From assembly GCF_030065535.1 (NCBI RefSeq), contig NZ_JASJND010000005.1, positions 186,001 through 250,000 on the forward strand: a DNA stretch of 64,000 nt. Direction: 5' to 3'. A program made the position numbers and the translations under genes. The stretch comes from Microbacterium dauci (GTDB lineage: Bacteria > Actinomycetota > Actinomycetes > Actinomycetales > Microbacteriaceae). Shown here piece by piece: positions 7,965 through 15,839 of this stretch (position 1 is the first letter of the stretch; every line of letters begins with the position of its first letter). The notes beneath the pieces are model-generated. The model saw only the letters and a list, made by a program, of their open reading frames with translations, was not told the origin of the DNA and did no database searches.

Positions 7965-9926
7965 TCAGGGCTTCGGATCGTCGCCGAAGGTCTGGGCGAC
8001 GGTCCACTGCGCGACCGAGACCCGGTACGCCAGCTCGGCGCGCTCGTTCTCCACCTCGTTCACGGTGTGCTCGACCGTGTCGGCGAACACGCGTCCACCG
8101 GCGGCGCCGGGGTGGATCCGGTCGCCGGCGAGCAGGTCGGTGTGCGCACGGATGGCACCCGACCAATCGGCGACGACGACACCGGGGGTCTTCGCGGCGA
8201 ACCGCGTCAGGGTGCGGTTGACGCCCGGGATCCAGTCGCGCGGCGCGTACGCGTTGACGAGGATGAGCGTCCGCTCCGGGCCGACGTCCTCACGCAAGCG
8301 ACGCAGGTCGGCACCGTCGACAGGGCCGTTGGTGCCGAGCGCGACGACGACGTAGTCACGCAATTCGTCGCGTTCGGCCATGCGCGCGACGATGTCGGTG
8401 CCGGTGGACATCGACCGTGACACCTTCGCATCGACGTCGATTCCCGGCATCCGCTCGAGCAGGCCCGGTGCCGACGCGAGCATCACGGAGTCGCCGACTG
8501 CCGAGATGCGCGAGCCCGGGACTGACGCCGGGGCGGGGCGCGCAGGGCGGCCGTCGGGGGCGACGCAGATGCCCTCGTCGTCGGAGAGGTGCGTCGACGC
8601 GCACTGCGGCGGCAGCGGTGCGGCGCCCGGCTTGATCACGACTCCGGGCATCGTCGGGCCTGGTGAGGCGGTACCGGATGCCGCGTCGAGCGCGCGCTGC
8701 CCCTGTGCGACGACGCTCTCGCTCGACGCCATCTGCGGGGCGTCGACCACGGCCGAGGTGGTGCCGGCGACGAGGGTGAGCCCTGCGACGACGGCGGCCG
8801 TCGCCCCGAAGCGCCGCGCGGGACGCCCGCGGAGGGCGCGGTCGAGCGCTGCGACGGATCCGCGGAGGCCTCGCCGGCGGATCGGTTGCTCCACGAAGCG
8901 GTACGATGCCGCGGCGGCCCCGACCGTGAGCACGAGGGTGAGTACGCCGACCCAGACGGGCACGTCGACGTCCGGCGATGCGCCCGACACGGCGGCGGTG
9001 AGCAGCACGACGATCGGCCAGTGCCACAGGTACAGCCCGAACGAGCGTTCGCCGACCCAGCGCAGCGGCGCGACGTCGAGGGTGCTGCCGAGCCACGCGC
9101 CCGGGCGGACGGCGGCGGCGATCGCGACGGTGGTGAGGACGGATGCCGCGACGAGCAGCCACGGGAAGACCGCGGCATCGGCTGGCCAGGGAATCACCGC
9201 GAGTGCGACGACACCGACGAGCGCGAGCAGCCCCACGGTGCCCGGCACGCCGCGGCCCCGACGCTCGGGGCGCAGGAACGCGAGCGCGACGCCGAGCAGC
9301 AACCCGTAGGCGTGCGTGTCGGTGCCGTAGTAGATGCGGGTCGTGCCTTCGGCGAGCAAGAGCCAGGCCCAGCCCGCCGACGCGGCGGCCAGGGCGAGCG
9401 CGAACACGACGCGCCAGCGGCGCAGCAGCAGGACGGCGGGGAGGAGCAGCGGCCAGAGGAGGTAGAACTGCTCCTCGACGGCGAGCGACCACAGGTTGCG
9501 GAGCAGCTCGGGCGAGGTCGACTCGAACGAGCCGGCACCGAAGTACGACGATCCCGCGGCGATCGCCACCCAGTTGTACGCGAACGTCGCGGCGCCCAGC
9601 AGTTGCATCCCGAGGCCGACCAGCACGTCGCCGCCGACGAGCCACGCGGCGCTCGCGCTCACCAGCACGACGAGGGCGATCGCAGGGAGGAGTCGGCGGG
9701 CGCGGCGCCGCCAGAACGCCCCGAGCGCGATGCGCCCGGTGTCCTCACGCTCGCGCAGGAGCAGCGTGGTGATGAGGAAGCCCGAGATCACGAAGAACAC
9801 GTCGACGCCGACGAACCCGTGCAGCACCGGCAATGCCGGGAACAGGTGGTAGGCGAGCACGAGGAGGACCGCGACGGCACGGAGGCCGTCGAGTCCGCCG
9901 AGGCGCGCAGAAGTTGATCGGGTCAT
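7965..9926 (-). CDS. Acyltransferase-3 / SGNH O-acetyltransferase (OatA/OafA type)
   Basis: This 653-residue membrane enzyme would transfer acetyl groups to a cell-surface glycan. The N-terminal half is an acyltransferase-3 domain with about ten or eleven membrane helices and the start GLDGLRAVAVLLVLAYH, typical of the family, whose RxxAxxxVxxYH-like region holds the catalytic His. The C-terminal domain (about residue 470 on) is SGNH-like: VGDSVML (Ser), GTNG (Asn) and DRIHP (Asp/His). This layout matches peptidoglycan O-acetyltransferase OatA of Gram-positives, but other surface glycans are possible. The frame stays open upstream, but homology begins only at this ATG, which lacks a clear SD. 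Confidence 0.85.
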   Translation of the reverse strand: MTRSTSARLGGLDGLRAVAVLLVLAYHLFPALPVLHGFVGVDVFFVISGFLITTLLLREREDTGRIALGAFWRRRARRLLPAIALVVLVSASAAWLVGGDVLVGLGMQLLGAATFAYNWVAIAAGSSYFGAGSFESTSPELLRNLWSLAVEEQFYLLWPLLLPAVLLLRRWRVVFALALAAASAGWAWLLLAEGTTRIYYGTDTHAYGLLLGVALAFLRPERRGRGVPGTVGLLALVGVVALAVIPWPADAAVFPWLLVAASVLTTVAIAAAVRPGAWLGSTLDVAPLRWVGERSFGLYLWHWPIVVLLTAAVSGASPDVDVPVWVGVLTLVLTVGAAAASYRFVEQPIRRRGLRGSVAALDRALRGRPARRFGATAAVVAGLTLVAGTTSAVVDAPQMASSESVVAQGQRALDAASGTASPGPTMPGVVIKPGAAPLPPQCASTHLSDDEGICVAPDGRPARPAPASVPGSRISAVGDSVMLASAPGLLERMPGIDVDAKVSRSMSTGTDIVARMAERDELRDYVVVALGTNGPVDGADLRRLREDVGPERTLILVNAYAPRDWIPGVNRTLTRFAAKTPGVVVADWSGAIRAHTDLLAGDRIHPGAAGGRVFADTVEHTVNEVENERAELAYRVSVAQWTVAQTFGDDPKP

Positions 9927-10182
9927 GGGTGGCAGCGGGTTCGGTGGGGGGCCGAGGGCGAGTCGGTGGCTCGCGGCGGCCGGGGCGGGCCGCGGCATCC
10001 AGTGTACGTCCGGTGCTCGGACGGGCCTGAGGGGATGCCGGGTGTGTGGAGCGCCGGGTCGTGCGGCGGGGAAGCGTCTCTCCCGCGGAGCCTCTCGCCG
10101 CGGTAGCGTGAGAGGAGACACCGACGGCGCCGCTGATGGCACCGCGATCAGGCTGGCGCGTCGCCCGAAGAAGGGATGCATC

Positions 10183-11016
10183 ATGTCCGGTCGGATCATC
10201 GTCGGCGTCACCGGAGCACCGGTGTCGCGTCGCGCCGTGGACTGGGCTGTGGCCCGCGCGGCGCGGACCCACCAGTCCGTCGAGCTCATCGCCGTCGTCG
10301 GGGGCGCGGTGGGCGCCATCGGCGAAGCCGAGGTGCTCGGCGCCGCGCAGACCGCCGCGCAGCAACTGCTGGACGACGAGGCGGCGCGCGTCGGGGGAGA
10401 CGTCGGCACCCGCGTCGCGTCGGGTAACCCCGTCTCGGTGCTTGTGGAGGCGTCGGCCGATGCGGCGATGCTCGTCATCGGCAGCGACTACCGGGGCGCC
10501 GGGACGGGCCCGGCTCGTGGCGTGCACGGCATGCGGATCGCCGCCGGGTCGAAGTGCCCTGTCGTCGTCGTGCCGGACCGCGATCTCGGCGAAGGTGCGG
10601 GCGTCGTCGTCGGTGTCGACGGCTCGGAGGTCTCGGAGCACGCGATCGAGTTCGCGGCCGCCGAGGCCGACCGGCTCGACGAGCCGCTCATCGCGGTGAG
10701 CGTGTGGACGCCGCTGCACACCCCGCGGACGGCGATGGAGGTCTACCCCGACCTGTACCTCGCGAACATGCAGTCGGCCGCCGAAGAGACCCTCGCGCTC
10801 TCGCTCGCGGGCATCTCGTCGCGCTACCCCGACCTCAAGGTGGTGCGTCGGGCGGAGCGCGGCCACCCGTCGCAGGTGCTCAGCGAGATCGCGCGCGACG
10901 CCCGGCTCGTGGTGGTCGGAACGCACGGGCGCGGGGCCGTCGCACGGTTCCTGCTCGGGTCGATCAGTCAAGAGCTGCTGTCGCACCTGCCGACGGCCAC
11001 CGCCGTGGTGCGCTGA
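10183..11016 (+). CDS. Universal stress protein with two UspA domains
   Basis: The 277-residue cytoplasmic protein has two UspA domains (about residues 1-135 and 140-277). The second contains the ATP-binding pattern G-x2-G-x9-GS as GTHGRGAVARFLLGS. The first is more divergent (GSDYRGAG then AAGSKCPVVVV). Such proteins bind ATP and support survival under stress or dormancy. The ATG is preceded by GAAGAAGGG. A -10-like TAGCGT at 10104-10109 may drive it, inside the 256-base gap shared with the divergent acyltransferase gene. Confidence 0.9.
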   Translation: MSGRIIVGVTGAPVSRRAVDWAVARAARTHQSVELIAVVGGAVGAIGEAEVLGAAQTAAQQLLDDEAARVGGDVGTRVASGNPVSVLVEASADAAMLVIGSDYRGAGTGPARGVHGMRIAAGSKCPVVVVPDRDLGEGAGVVVGVDGSEVSEHAIEFAAAEADRLDEPLIAVSVWTPLHTPRTAMEVYPDLYLANMQSAAEETLALSLAGISSRYPDLKVVRRAERGHPSQVLSEIARDARLVVVGTHGRGAVARFLLGSISQELLSHLPTATAVVR

Positions 11017-11047
11017 CGTCGGCTGCGTTTCTGCCAAGCTGGCATCC

Positions 11048-11932
11048 ATGACCTCCGTGCTGATGCTGGGTGAAGCGCTGATCGACATCGTCGACGGAGC
11101 CGAGTACGTGGGTGGCAGCCCCGCGAATGTCGCCGTCGGCGTTGCGCGACAAGGCGTCGCGGCCACGCTCCTCACGCGGATCGGCCGCGACGACCGCGGG
11201 CGGCGCATCGCCGCGCAGGTCGAGACGTCGGGTGCTGGCATCGCCGAGGCGTCGTGGACGGATGCCGCCACGTCGACCGCCCGCGCCCGCATCCGCGCCG
11301 ACGGGTCGGCCGAGTACGACTTCCAGATCGACTGGTCGCTCGGTGACGACGCGGTGTCGGCGCTCGTCGACGCGGCATCCGTCGTCCATGCCGGGTCGAT
11401 CGGGCTGTTCCTGCAGCCCGGCGGGTCGGCCGTCCTCGTGGGGCTCGAGCGCGCACAGCGAGCGGGCGCGATCGTGACCGTCGACCCCAACATCCGGCCC
11501 GCCCTCGTCGGTGACGACGCGGTCGCGATCTCGGAGCGCGCGTTCGCCGCGGCATCCGTGGTCAAGCTCAGCGACGAGGACGCCGAGGCGCTCTACCCCG
11601 GCGTCGCGGCGGCGGACGTGCTCGCGCGCGTCGCGGCGTTCGGACCGCGCGTCGTGGTGATGACCCGCGGCGCGGCGGGTGCGCTCGCGCTGAGTGCCGG
11701 CGGCGTCGTGGCGGCCGAGCCGCTGCGGGTCGACGTCGCCGACACGATCGGCGCGGGTGACGCCTTCATGGCGAGCCTCATCGTCAGCGCGGTCGATGAC
11801 CCTGGGCTGCTCTCGGGCGACGACGCGGCGCTCGAGCGCGCGCTGCGCCGCGCGGCCGTCACCGCCGGCGTGACCGTGTCACGGCCTGGCGCCGACCCGC
11901 CGACCCGCGCCGAGGTCGACCGGCTGGTGTGA
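11048..11932 (+). CDS. PfkB-family carbohydrate kinase (fructokinase-like)
   Basis: This 294-residue ribokinase-fold enzyme phosphorylates a sugar or nucleoside. PfkB signature 1 is near GGSPANVAVGVARQG (residues 23-37). Signature 2 is DTIGAGDAFMASL (about 235-247), with the catalytic Asp and GAGD anion hole intact. The start MLGEALIDIVDG resembles bacterial fructokinases, but substrate choice cannot be fixed from sequence. It follows the universal stress protein gene by 31 bases and may be cotranscribed. Confidence 0.88.
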   Translation: MTSVLMLGEALIDIVDGAEYVGGSPANVAVGVARQGVAATLLTRIGRDDRGRRIAAQVETSGAGIAEASWTDAATSTARARIRADGSAEYDFQIDWSLGDDAVSALVDAASVVHAGSIGLFLQPGGSAVLVGLERAQRAGAIVTVDPNIRPALVGDDAVAISERAFAAASVVKLSDEDAEALYPGVAAADVLARVAAFGPRVVVMTRGAAGALALSAGGVVAAEPLRVDVADTIGAGDAFMASLIVSAVDDPGLLSGDDAALERALRRAAVTAGVTVSRPGADPPTRAEVDRLV

Positions 11933-11960
11933 GTCGAGGCGCCGTCCGCAGGCGGCGTTT

Positions 11961-12150
11961 ACAACTCCTCACGTTCGGTGTGATCTGGGCAGTGAGACCG
12001 GTTACACGGCGGCATCCGCGCAATTGTTGAGGAGTTGTGCACGCGGGGTCGCGGAGCGGACGGTGCCGCGGCCTCGAGTCGGTGGCGTGCACAACGACGC
12101 CAATCTGACGAGCGGGAGCCGATGTGACCGGTTGCATTGCGGCATCCGCT
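11961..12150. repeat. Intergenic repeats upstream of truA
   Basis: The 277-base gap between the PfkB kinase and truA holds an exact 11-base inverted repeat, ACAACTCCTCA (11961-11971) and its complement (12028-12038). It also has two near-copies of a longer unit, GTGAGACCGGTTACACGGCG (from 11992) and GTGACCGGTTGCATTGCGG (from 12124), each running on into GCATCCGC. No coding potential was seen. They may be transcription-factor sites or decayed repeats. Confidence 0.4.
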
Positions 12151-12209
12151 CGGGGATGGAGACGTTGTGACCGCGGGGCGGGGGAGACGCCGGCGGATAG
12201 GCTGAGCGC

Positions 12210-13046
12210 GTGCGCCTGCGGATCGACCTCGCCTATGACGGCACCGACTTTCGCGGCTGGGCCCGGCAGCCGGGGCTGCGGACGGTGCAGGGCACGCTCG
12301 AAGCCGCGATCGTGCGGATCCTCGGCGGTGACCCGCGGCTCGTCGTCGCAGGGCGGACGGATGCCGGTGTGCACGCATCCGGCCAGGTCGCGCACCTCGA
12401 TCTGACCGACGCCCAGCAGCACCGCCTCGCGGTCGGCCGCAACCCTGAGCCGGCTGCGCTCGCCGCGCGGCTGAACGGCGTGCTCGGCCAGTACCCCGAC
12501 GTGGCCGTGCACCGCGTCGGCGTCGCGCCGCAGGGTTTCGACGCGCGCTTCTCGGCGGTGTGGCGGCGCTACGAGTACCGCCTCGCCGACCGGTCGACGG
12601 GGTACGACCCGCTGGCTCGGGCGCACACGACGTTCGTGAACGCCGAGCTGGATGTGGAGCGGATGGATGCCGCGGCGCGCAGCCTGCGCGGGCTCCATGA
12701 CTTCGCGGCGTACTGCAAGCCGCGCGAAGAGGCGACGACGATTCGGACGCTCCTCGAGTACGACTGGCGGCGCGACGATGCCGGCACGCTCATCGCGCAC
12801 GTGAAGGCCGACGCGTTCTGCCACAGCATGGTGCGCGCGCTCGTCGGGGGATGCGTCGCGGTCGGGGAGGGGCGGCTCGAGATCGAGCGGCTCGCCGAGA
12901 TCCGCGACGGGCTCGAGCGCGTCAACCAGGTGAAGGTGCTCGCCGCCCGCGGGCTCACCCTCACCGAGGTCGGCTACCCGGCCGACGACCTGCTCGGTGC
13001 GCGCGCCGACCAGACGCGTGCACGCCGGGAGCTCACGGCGGAGTAG
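12210..13046 (+). CDS. truA: tRNA pseudouridine(38-40) synthase
   Basis: TruA isomerises uridines 38-40 of the tRNA anticodon arm. The 278-residue protein starts MRLRIDLAYDGTDFRGWARQ and has the catalytic Asp51 in AGRTDAGVHASGQVAHL. FCHSMVRALVGGCVAVGEG lies in the C-terminal half. The start is GTG. A -10-like TAGGCT ends seven bases before it and there is no SD, so the mRNA may be leaderless. In actinobacteria truA normally follows rplQ; here five kilobases of other genes intervene. Confidence 0.95.
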   Translation: MRLRIDLAYDGTDFRGWARQPGLRTVQGTLEAAIVRILGGDPRLVVAGRTDAGVHASGQVAHLDLTDAQQHRLAVGRNPEPAALAARLNGVLGQYPDVAVHRVGVAPQGFDARFSAVWRRYEYRLADRSTGYDPLARAHTTFVNAELDVERMDAAARSLRGLHDFAAYCKPREEATTIRTLLEYDWRRDDAGTLIAHVKADAFCHSMVRALVGGCVAVGEGRLEIERLAEIRDGLERVNQVKVLAARGLTLTEVGYPADDLLGARADQTRARRELTAE

Positions 13047-13204
13047 CGGGACCACGCCCCGTGGCATCCGCTCGGGGAATGGCGTGCGCGATTGCAATGG
13101 ATGCCGCGCGGCGCGCCGTGCGGCGGGCGGGCGTGGCGGGGTGTCGCCGCAGATCCTTTGCAATCGTGCGCGGGCCGCATCCGCCGACGCGCGCCGTAAC
13201 GCGG

Positions 13205-13236
13205 AAGGACCCCCGAGCGGTAGCCCGGGGGTCCTT
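13205..13236. terminator. Bidirectional terminator between truA and the LPDTG protein
   Basis: An 11-bp perfect stem (AAGGACCCCCG with its complement) and a 10-base loop sit between convergent genes. Read on the plus strand it ends in CCTTCACT, and the minus strand also ends with TT, so it can serve both genes. A 9-base inverted repeat CGATTGCAA (13089-13097 and 13158-13166) lies before it in the same gap. Confidence 0.75.
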
Positions 13237-13259
13237 CACTGCTGTGCTGTCGTGAGTGC

Positions 13260-13835
13260 TTACGCCGTCTGACGCGCGCGGCGCACCGAGGTGGCGACCG
13301 CGATGCTCGCACCGGCGAGGACGAGGATGCCGCCGCCGACCCAGAGGCCGAGGAGCGTCTCGCCCGCGAAACCGGTGTCGGGCAGGCCTTCGCCGTCGCC
13401 GCCTGCTGCCGACCCGTCGTCGCCACCGTCACCACCGGCGCCGCCGCCCGGGAGGGCGATTGCGAGCGGGGGAAGCGCGGTGCCACTGGTGGCACCGGTC
13501 GCGACCAGCGAGTAGTCGCCGAAGCCGTCTGCGGGGACGGTCACGGTGACGCTCGAGCCGCGCGGCTTGGTGACCGACGCCGACGTGACTGCCGTCTTCA
13601 CGATCGCGATGTTGGCGCCCGTGACGCCCTCACCGGTGAACGTGAAGATGACGCGGGTGTCTGCGGCCGGAAGTGCCGACTGGTCGATGAACAGGGTGAT
13701 GGGCTGGCCGGGCTCGACGGAAACCGTTCCGCCGGGCGCGACAGGCGTGTAGGCACTCGCGACGGCCGGCGCCGCGAAGACCGCCGCTGCAGCAATGGCG
13801 AGAGCCGCCGCTGCCTTGCTGATTTTGTTCTTCAT
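13260..13835 (-). CDS. Sortase-substrate cell-wall protein (LPDTG)
   Basis: This 191-residue secreted protein has a signal peptide (about residues 1-28, ending AVASA), one Ig-like or beta-sandwich domain (about 35-130) and a Gly/Asp-rich linker (130-150). The sorting signal LPDTG (151-155) is followed by a hydrophobic segment and RRARQTA. It should be covalently anchored to peptidoglycan. No catalytic motif was seen, so its role is unknown. It shares the tail motif LLGLWVGGG and overall design with the LPISG protein at 20580-21134, so the two are probably paralogues. Confidence 0.85.
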   Translation of the reverse strand: MKNKISKAAAALAIAAAAVFAAPAVASAYTPVAPGGTVSVEPGQPITLFIDQSALPAADTRVIFTFTGEGVTGANIAIVKTAVTSASVTKPRGSSVTVTVPADGFGDYSLVATGATSGTALPPLAIALPGGGAGGDGGDDGSAAGGDGEGLPDTGFAGETLLGLWVGGGILVLAGASIAVATSVRRARQTA

Positions 13836-13966
13836 GTGACTGCTTTCGGTCGTCGTGAGTCGGGCCGCCGACGCAGTACAGTCCCCAAGAAAAACCCAAA
13901 ACCCCAGAGGGAACCATGTCCGGATCGGCGCCCCCGTCGATTGGACTCCTCAAAGTATTCAGCATT

Positions 13967-13981
13967 TGCTCAGGTTGAGCA
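13967..13981. promoter_or_regulatory. Inverted repeat TGCTCA-GGT-TGAGCA
   Basis: A perfect 6-bp inverted repeat with a 3-base centre lies in the 259-base gap between the divergent LPDTG protein and lipoprotein genes. Its symmetry and position suggest an operator. A -10-like TAGGAT (14061-14066) lies downstream, toward the lipoprotein gene. No regulator can be assigned. Confidence 0.35.
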
Positions 13982-14094
13982 AGTCGACGCCGTTTCGCAC
14001 AGGTTAACTCTTGGCGGCGTCGCGACGCCGTCGAAGGCGGCCGCAGGTGGCCCCGAGCCGTAGGATGACAGCACTGCCGTGGAGAGGGGACATC

Positions 14095-14769
14095 ATGCGG
14101 CGCCTCGACATTCGTTCGTCCCGCCTCGCCGCGGCATCCGTCGCCACCGGCCTGGCGATCGTCGTGCTGACCGGGTGCGGTCCCTCGCCGTGGGCGTTGC
14201 AGAGCCCGACCCCGACCGTGACCGAACCGGCAGCTGTCACGCCGACCGAGGATGTCGCGCCGCCGGTGCCCAACGATCTCTCGAGCGGCTCGACCGAGCG
14301 TCGCATCACCGCCGGCTCGGTGACCGCTCGGATCAACTACTGGTCGACGCTGCGGATGGACCTCTGGACAGCGAGCGCACTCAAGCCGGTGAGCATCTCG
14401 ATGGTGACCCGCGTCACGCCGAACGACGGCCAGGACGTCTATCTGCAGAAGGCCACGATGGTCGCCGTGCCCGGCAACGCCACCGAGTCGTTCCCGCCGC
14501 TGAGCCCCCAGGTGGACGAGTCGACGCTCACCAGTACGCCCGGCTACCTGGTGCGGAACCCGTACAGCTACTCGCAGACGTTCAACGTCGGCCAGGTGCC
14601 CGCCGAGGCGACGTTCGTGACCCTGCAGTTCACGTACGACTACCTCGTGCAGACGACCCCGACGTCGAAGCAGTTCGCGAAGCAGACGGCCACCGACACG
14701 GTGACCGTCGCGATCGCGCAGCCTGCCGCCGACGACGAGCCCGAGGAAACTGAGGAAACCGAAGGCTGA
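14095..14769 (+). CDS. Secreted lipoprotein, family unknown
   Basis: This 224-residue protein has a lipoprotein signal peptide with the lipobox LTGC (Cys28). A Thr/Pro-rich stretch and a beta-rich domain follow, and the tail is acidic (EPEETEETEG). I do not recognise the family. It resembles the next gene in layout and in a shared block, VTLQF in this protein and ITLQF in the next, ahead of an FAKQT/FAQQT motif, so the pair are probably paralogues. The ATG with GGAGAGGGG nine bases upstream was preferred over an in-frame ATG 30 bases earlier. The pair lies just upstream of a GT2 polysaccharide synthase, so a role in that system is possible. Confidence 0.75.
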   Translation: MRRLDIRSSRLAAASVATGLAIVVLTGCGPSPWALQSPTPTVTEPAAVTPTEDVAPPVPNDLSSGSTERRITAGSVTARINYWSTLRMDLWTASALKPVSISMVTRVTPNDGQDVYLQKATMVAVPGNATESFPPLSPQVDESTLTSTPGYLVRNPYSYSQTFNVGQVPAEATFVTLQFTYDYLVQTTPTSKQFAKQTATDTVTVAIAQPAADDEPEETEETEG

Positions 14770-14888
14770 GACGCCTGCAGTTCACCTCAACGCAACCTCA
14801 AGAACCTCAACGCGAGGTAAAGACCGCCGCGAGGCTCCCCGAATCCACGCCGATCGCGGCCGTTCCTCTCCTACATTGAAAGGGTGCT

Positions 14889-14921
14889 ACCGGCGGCGGT
14901 GACCCGAACCCCGCCGCCGGT
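14889..14921 (+). promoter_or_regulatory. 5' hairpin upstream of the second lipoprotein gene
   Basis: A perfect 11-bp stem ACCGGCGGCGG with its complement encloses an 11-base loop. A -10-like TACATT (14872-14877) ends 11 bases before it, so the hairpin may be the start of the transcript of the next gene. Termination of the preceding gene is an alternative. Short direct repeats ACCTCAACGC occur twice about 100 bases upstream (from 14783). Confidence 0.4.
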
Positions 14922-14965
14922 CCCCTCTTCCTTGCAACAAGCCCTTCGATGATCGAGGTCCGCTC

Positions 14966-15790
14966 ATGACTCTCCGCTTCTCTCGCCGCGCGCGGCTGGC
15001 CGTTGTCGCGGCATTCACCGCCGGCGCCCTGTCGCTCACCGGCTGCGCGCAGGTCGTCGAGGCGTTCAACTCGATCTCGAGCCCCGGCCAGAGCGAACCG
15101 ACGCCGTCCGCGACGCCGATCGACGGCGCCGTCGAGATGCCGTTCGACTCGCAGTTCACGTACGACGGCTCGGTGCAGATGACGTACGAGATCTCGGACG
15201 GACTCGATGTGATCCTCGACTTCTGGGCCGTCGATTCCAAGCGCACGCGCGAGTGGTACGCCGATGCGCCCAAGACCTTCGGCTTCGCCGTCAACGTCCA
15301 CGATCGCCGTGTCGACGAGAAGGCCGTGCTCAAGCAGAAGCGGCGCGTCTTCCTCTCGAACGTGAGCATCAGCTCGCAGACCGCGCAGACGTCGAACCAG
15401 GTGAGCTCGCCGTTCCAGTTCAGCGCCGACCCGCGCACGCTCGTGCCCACCGACACGATCCGCTCCAGCAAGGGGCTGCTCATCAACAGCTACCAGGGCG
15501 GGCTGCTCGTTCCCGAGACGACGATCAACCAGCTCCCGCCCGACACATACGGCATCACGCTGCAGTTCGCCCTCGACGTGTGGGTGGAGGGTGAGGCGAA
15601 CACCGCCTCGAGCTTCGCCCAGCAGACGATCTACCCCGTGATCCCGATTGCGATCTATCCTCGGACTACCGAGTCCACTGATGCCACCGACGGGTGGTCC
15701 GATGATGCGAGCGCGGAGGACTCTGAAGAGGAGACCTCCAACGGAGGGTGGACGGTCACCGGCGGCACCGGCGGCCCCTCGCAGCCGTGA
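14966..15790 (+). CDS. Secreted lipoprotein, paralogue of the upstream gene
   Basis: The 274-residue protein has the lipobox LTGC (Cys27), a linker rich in Ser/Pro/Thr, a beta-rich domain ending near FAQQTIYPVIPIAIY, and a low-complexity tail of Asp, Glu, Ser and Gly. Family and function are not recognised. It is followed after 49 bases by a processive GT2 gene, which suggests an accessory role in export or assembly of that glycan on the outer face of the membrane. That link is inference from neighbourhood only. Confidence 0.75.
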   Translation: MTLRFSRRARLAVVAAFTAGALSLTGCAQVVEAFNSISSPGQSEPTPSATPIDGAVEMPFDSQFTYDGSVQMTYEISDGLDVILDFWAVDSKRTREWYADAPKTFGFAVNVHDRRVDEKAVLKQKRRVFLSNVSISSQTAQTSNQVSSPFQFSADPRTLVPTDTIRSSKGLLINSYQGGLLVPETTINQLPPDTYGITLQFALDVWVEGEANTASSFAQQTIYPVIPIAIYPRTTESTDATDGWSDDASAEDSEEETSNGGWTVTGGTGGPSQP

Positions 15791-15839
15791 ACCTGATCAC
15801 CCGTAGCATCCGAGTCGACGTTCCGCAGAAGGATCAGAC

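Noticed and set aside
6855..8420. 521-codon open frame on the plus strand opposite the GNAT and acyltransferase genes
   Set aside because: No family motifs, and it runs across two real minus-strand genes.
13836..14063. Open frame in the gap before the first lipoprotein
   Set aside because: Arginine-rich, no SD, and it covers likely promoter elements.
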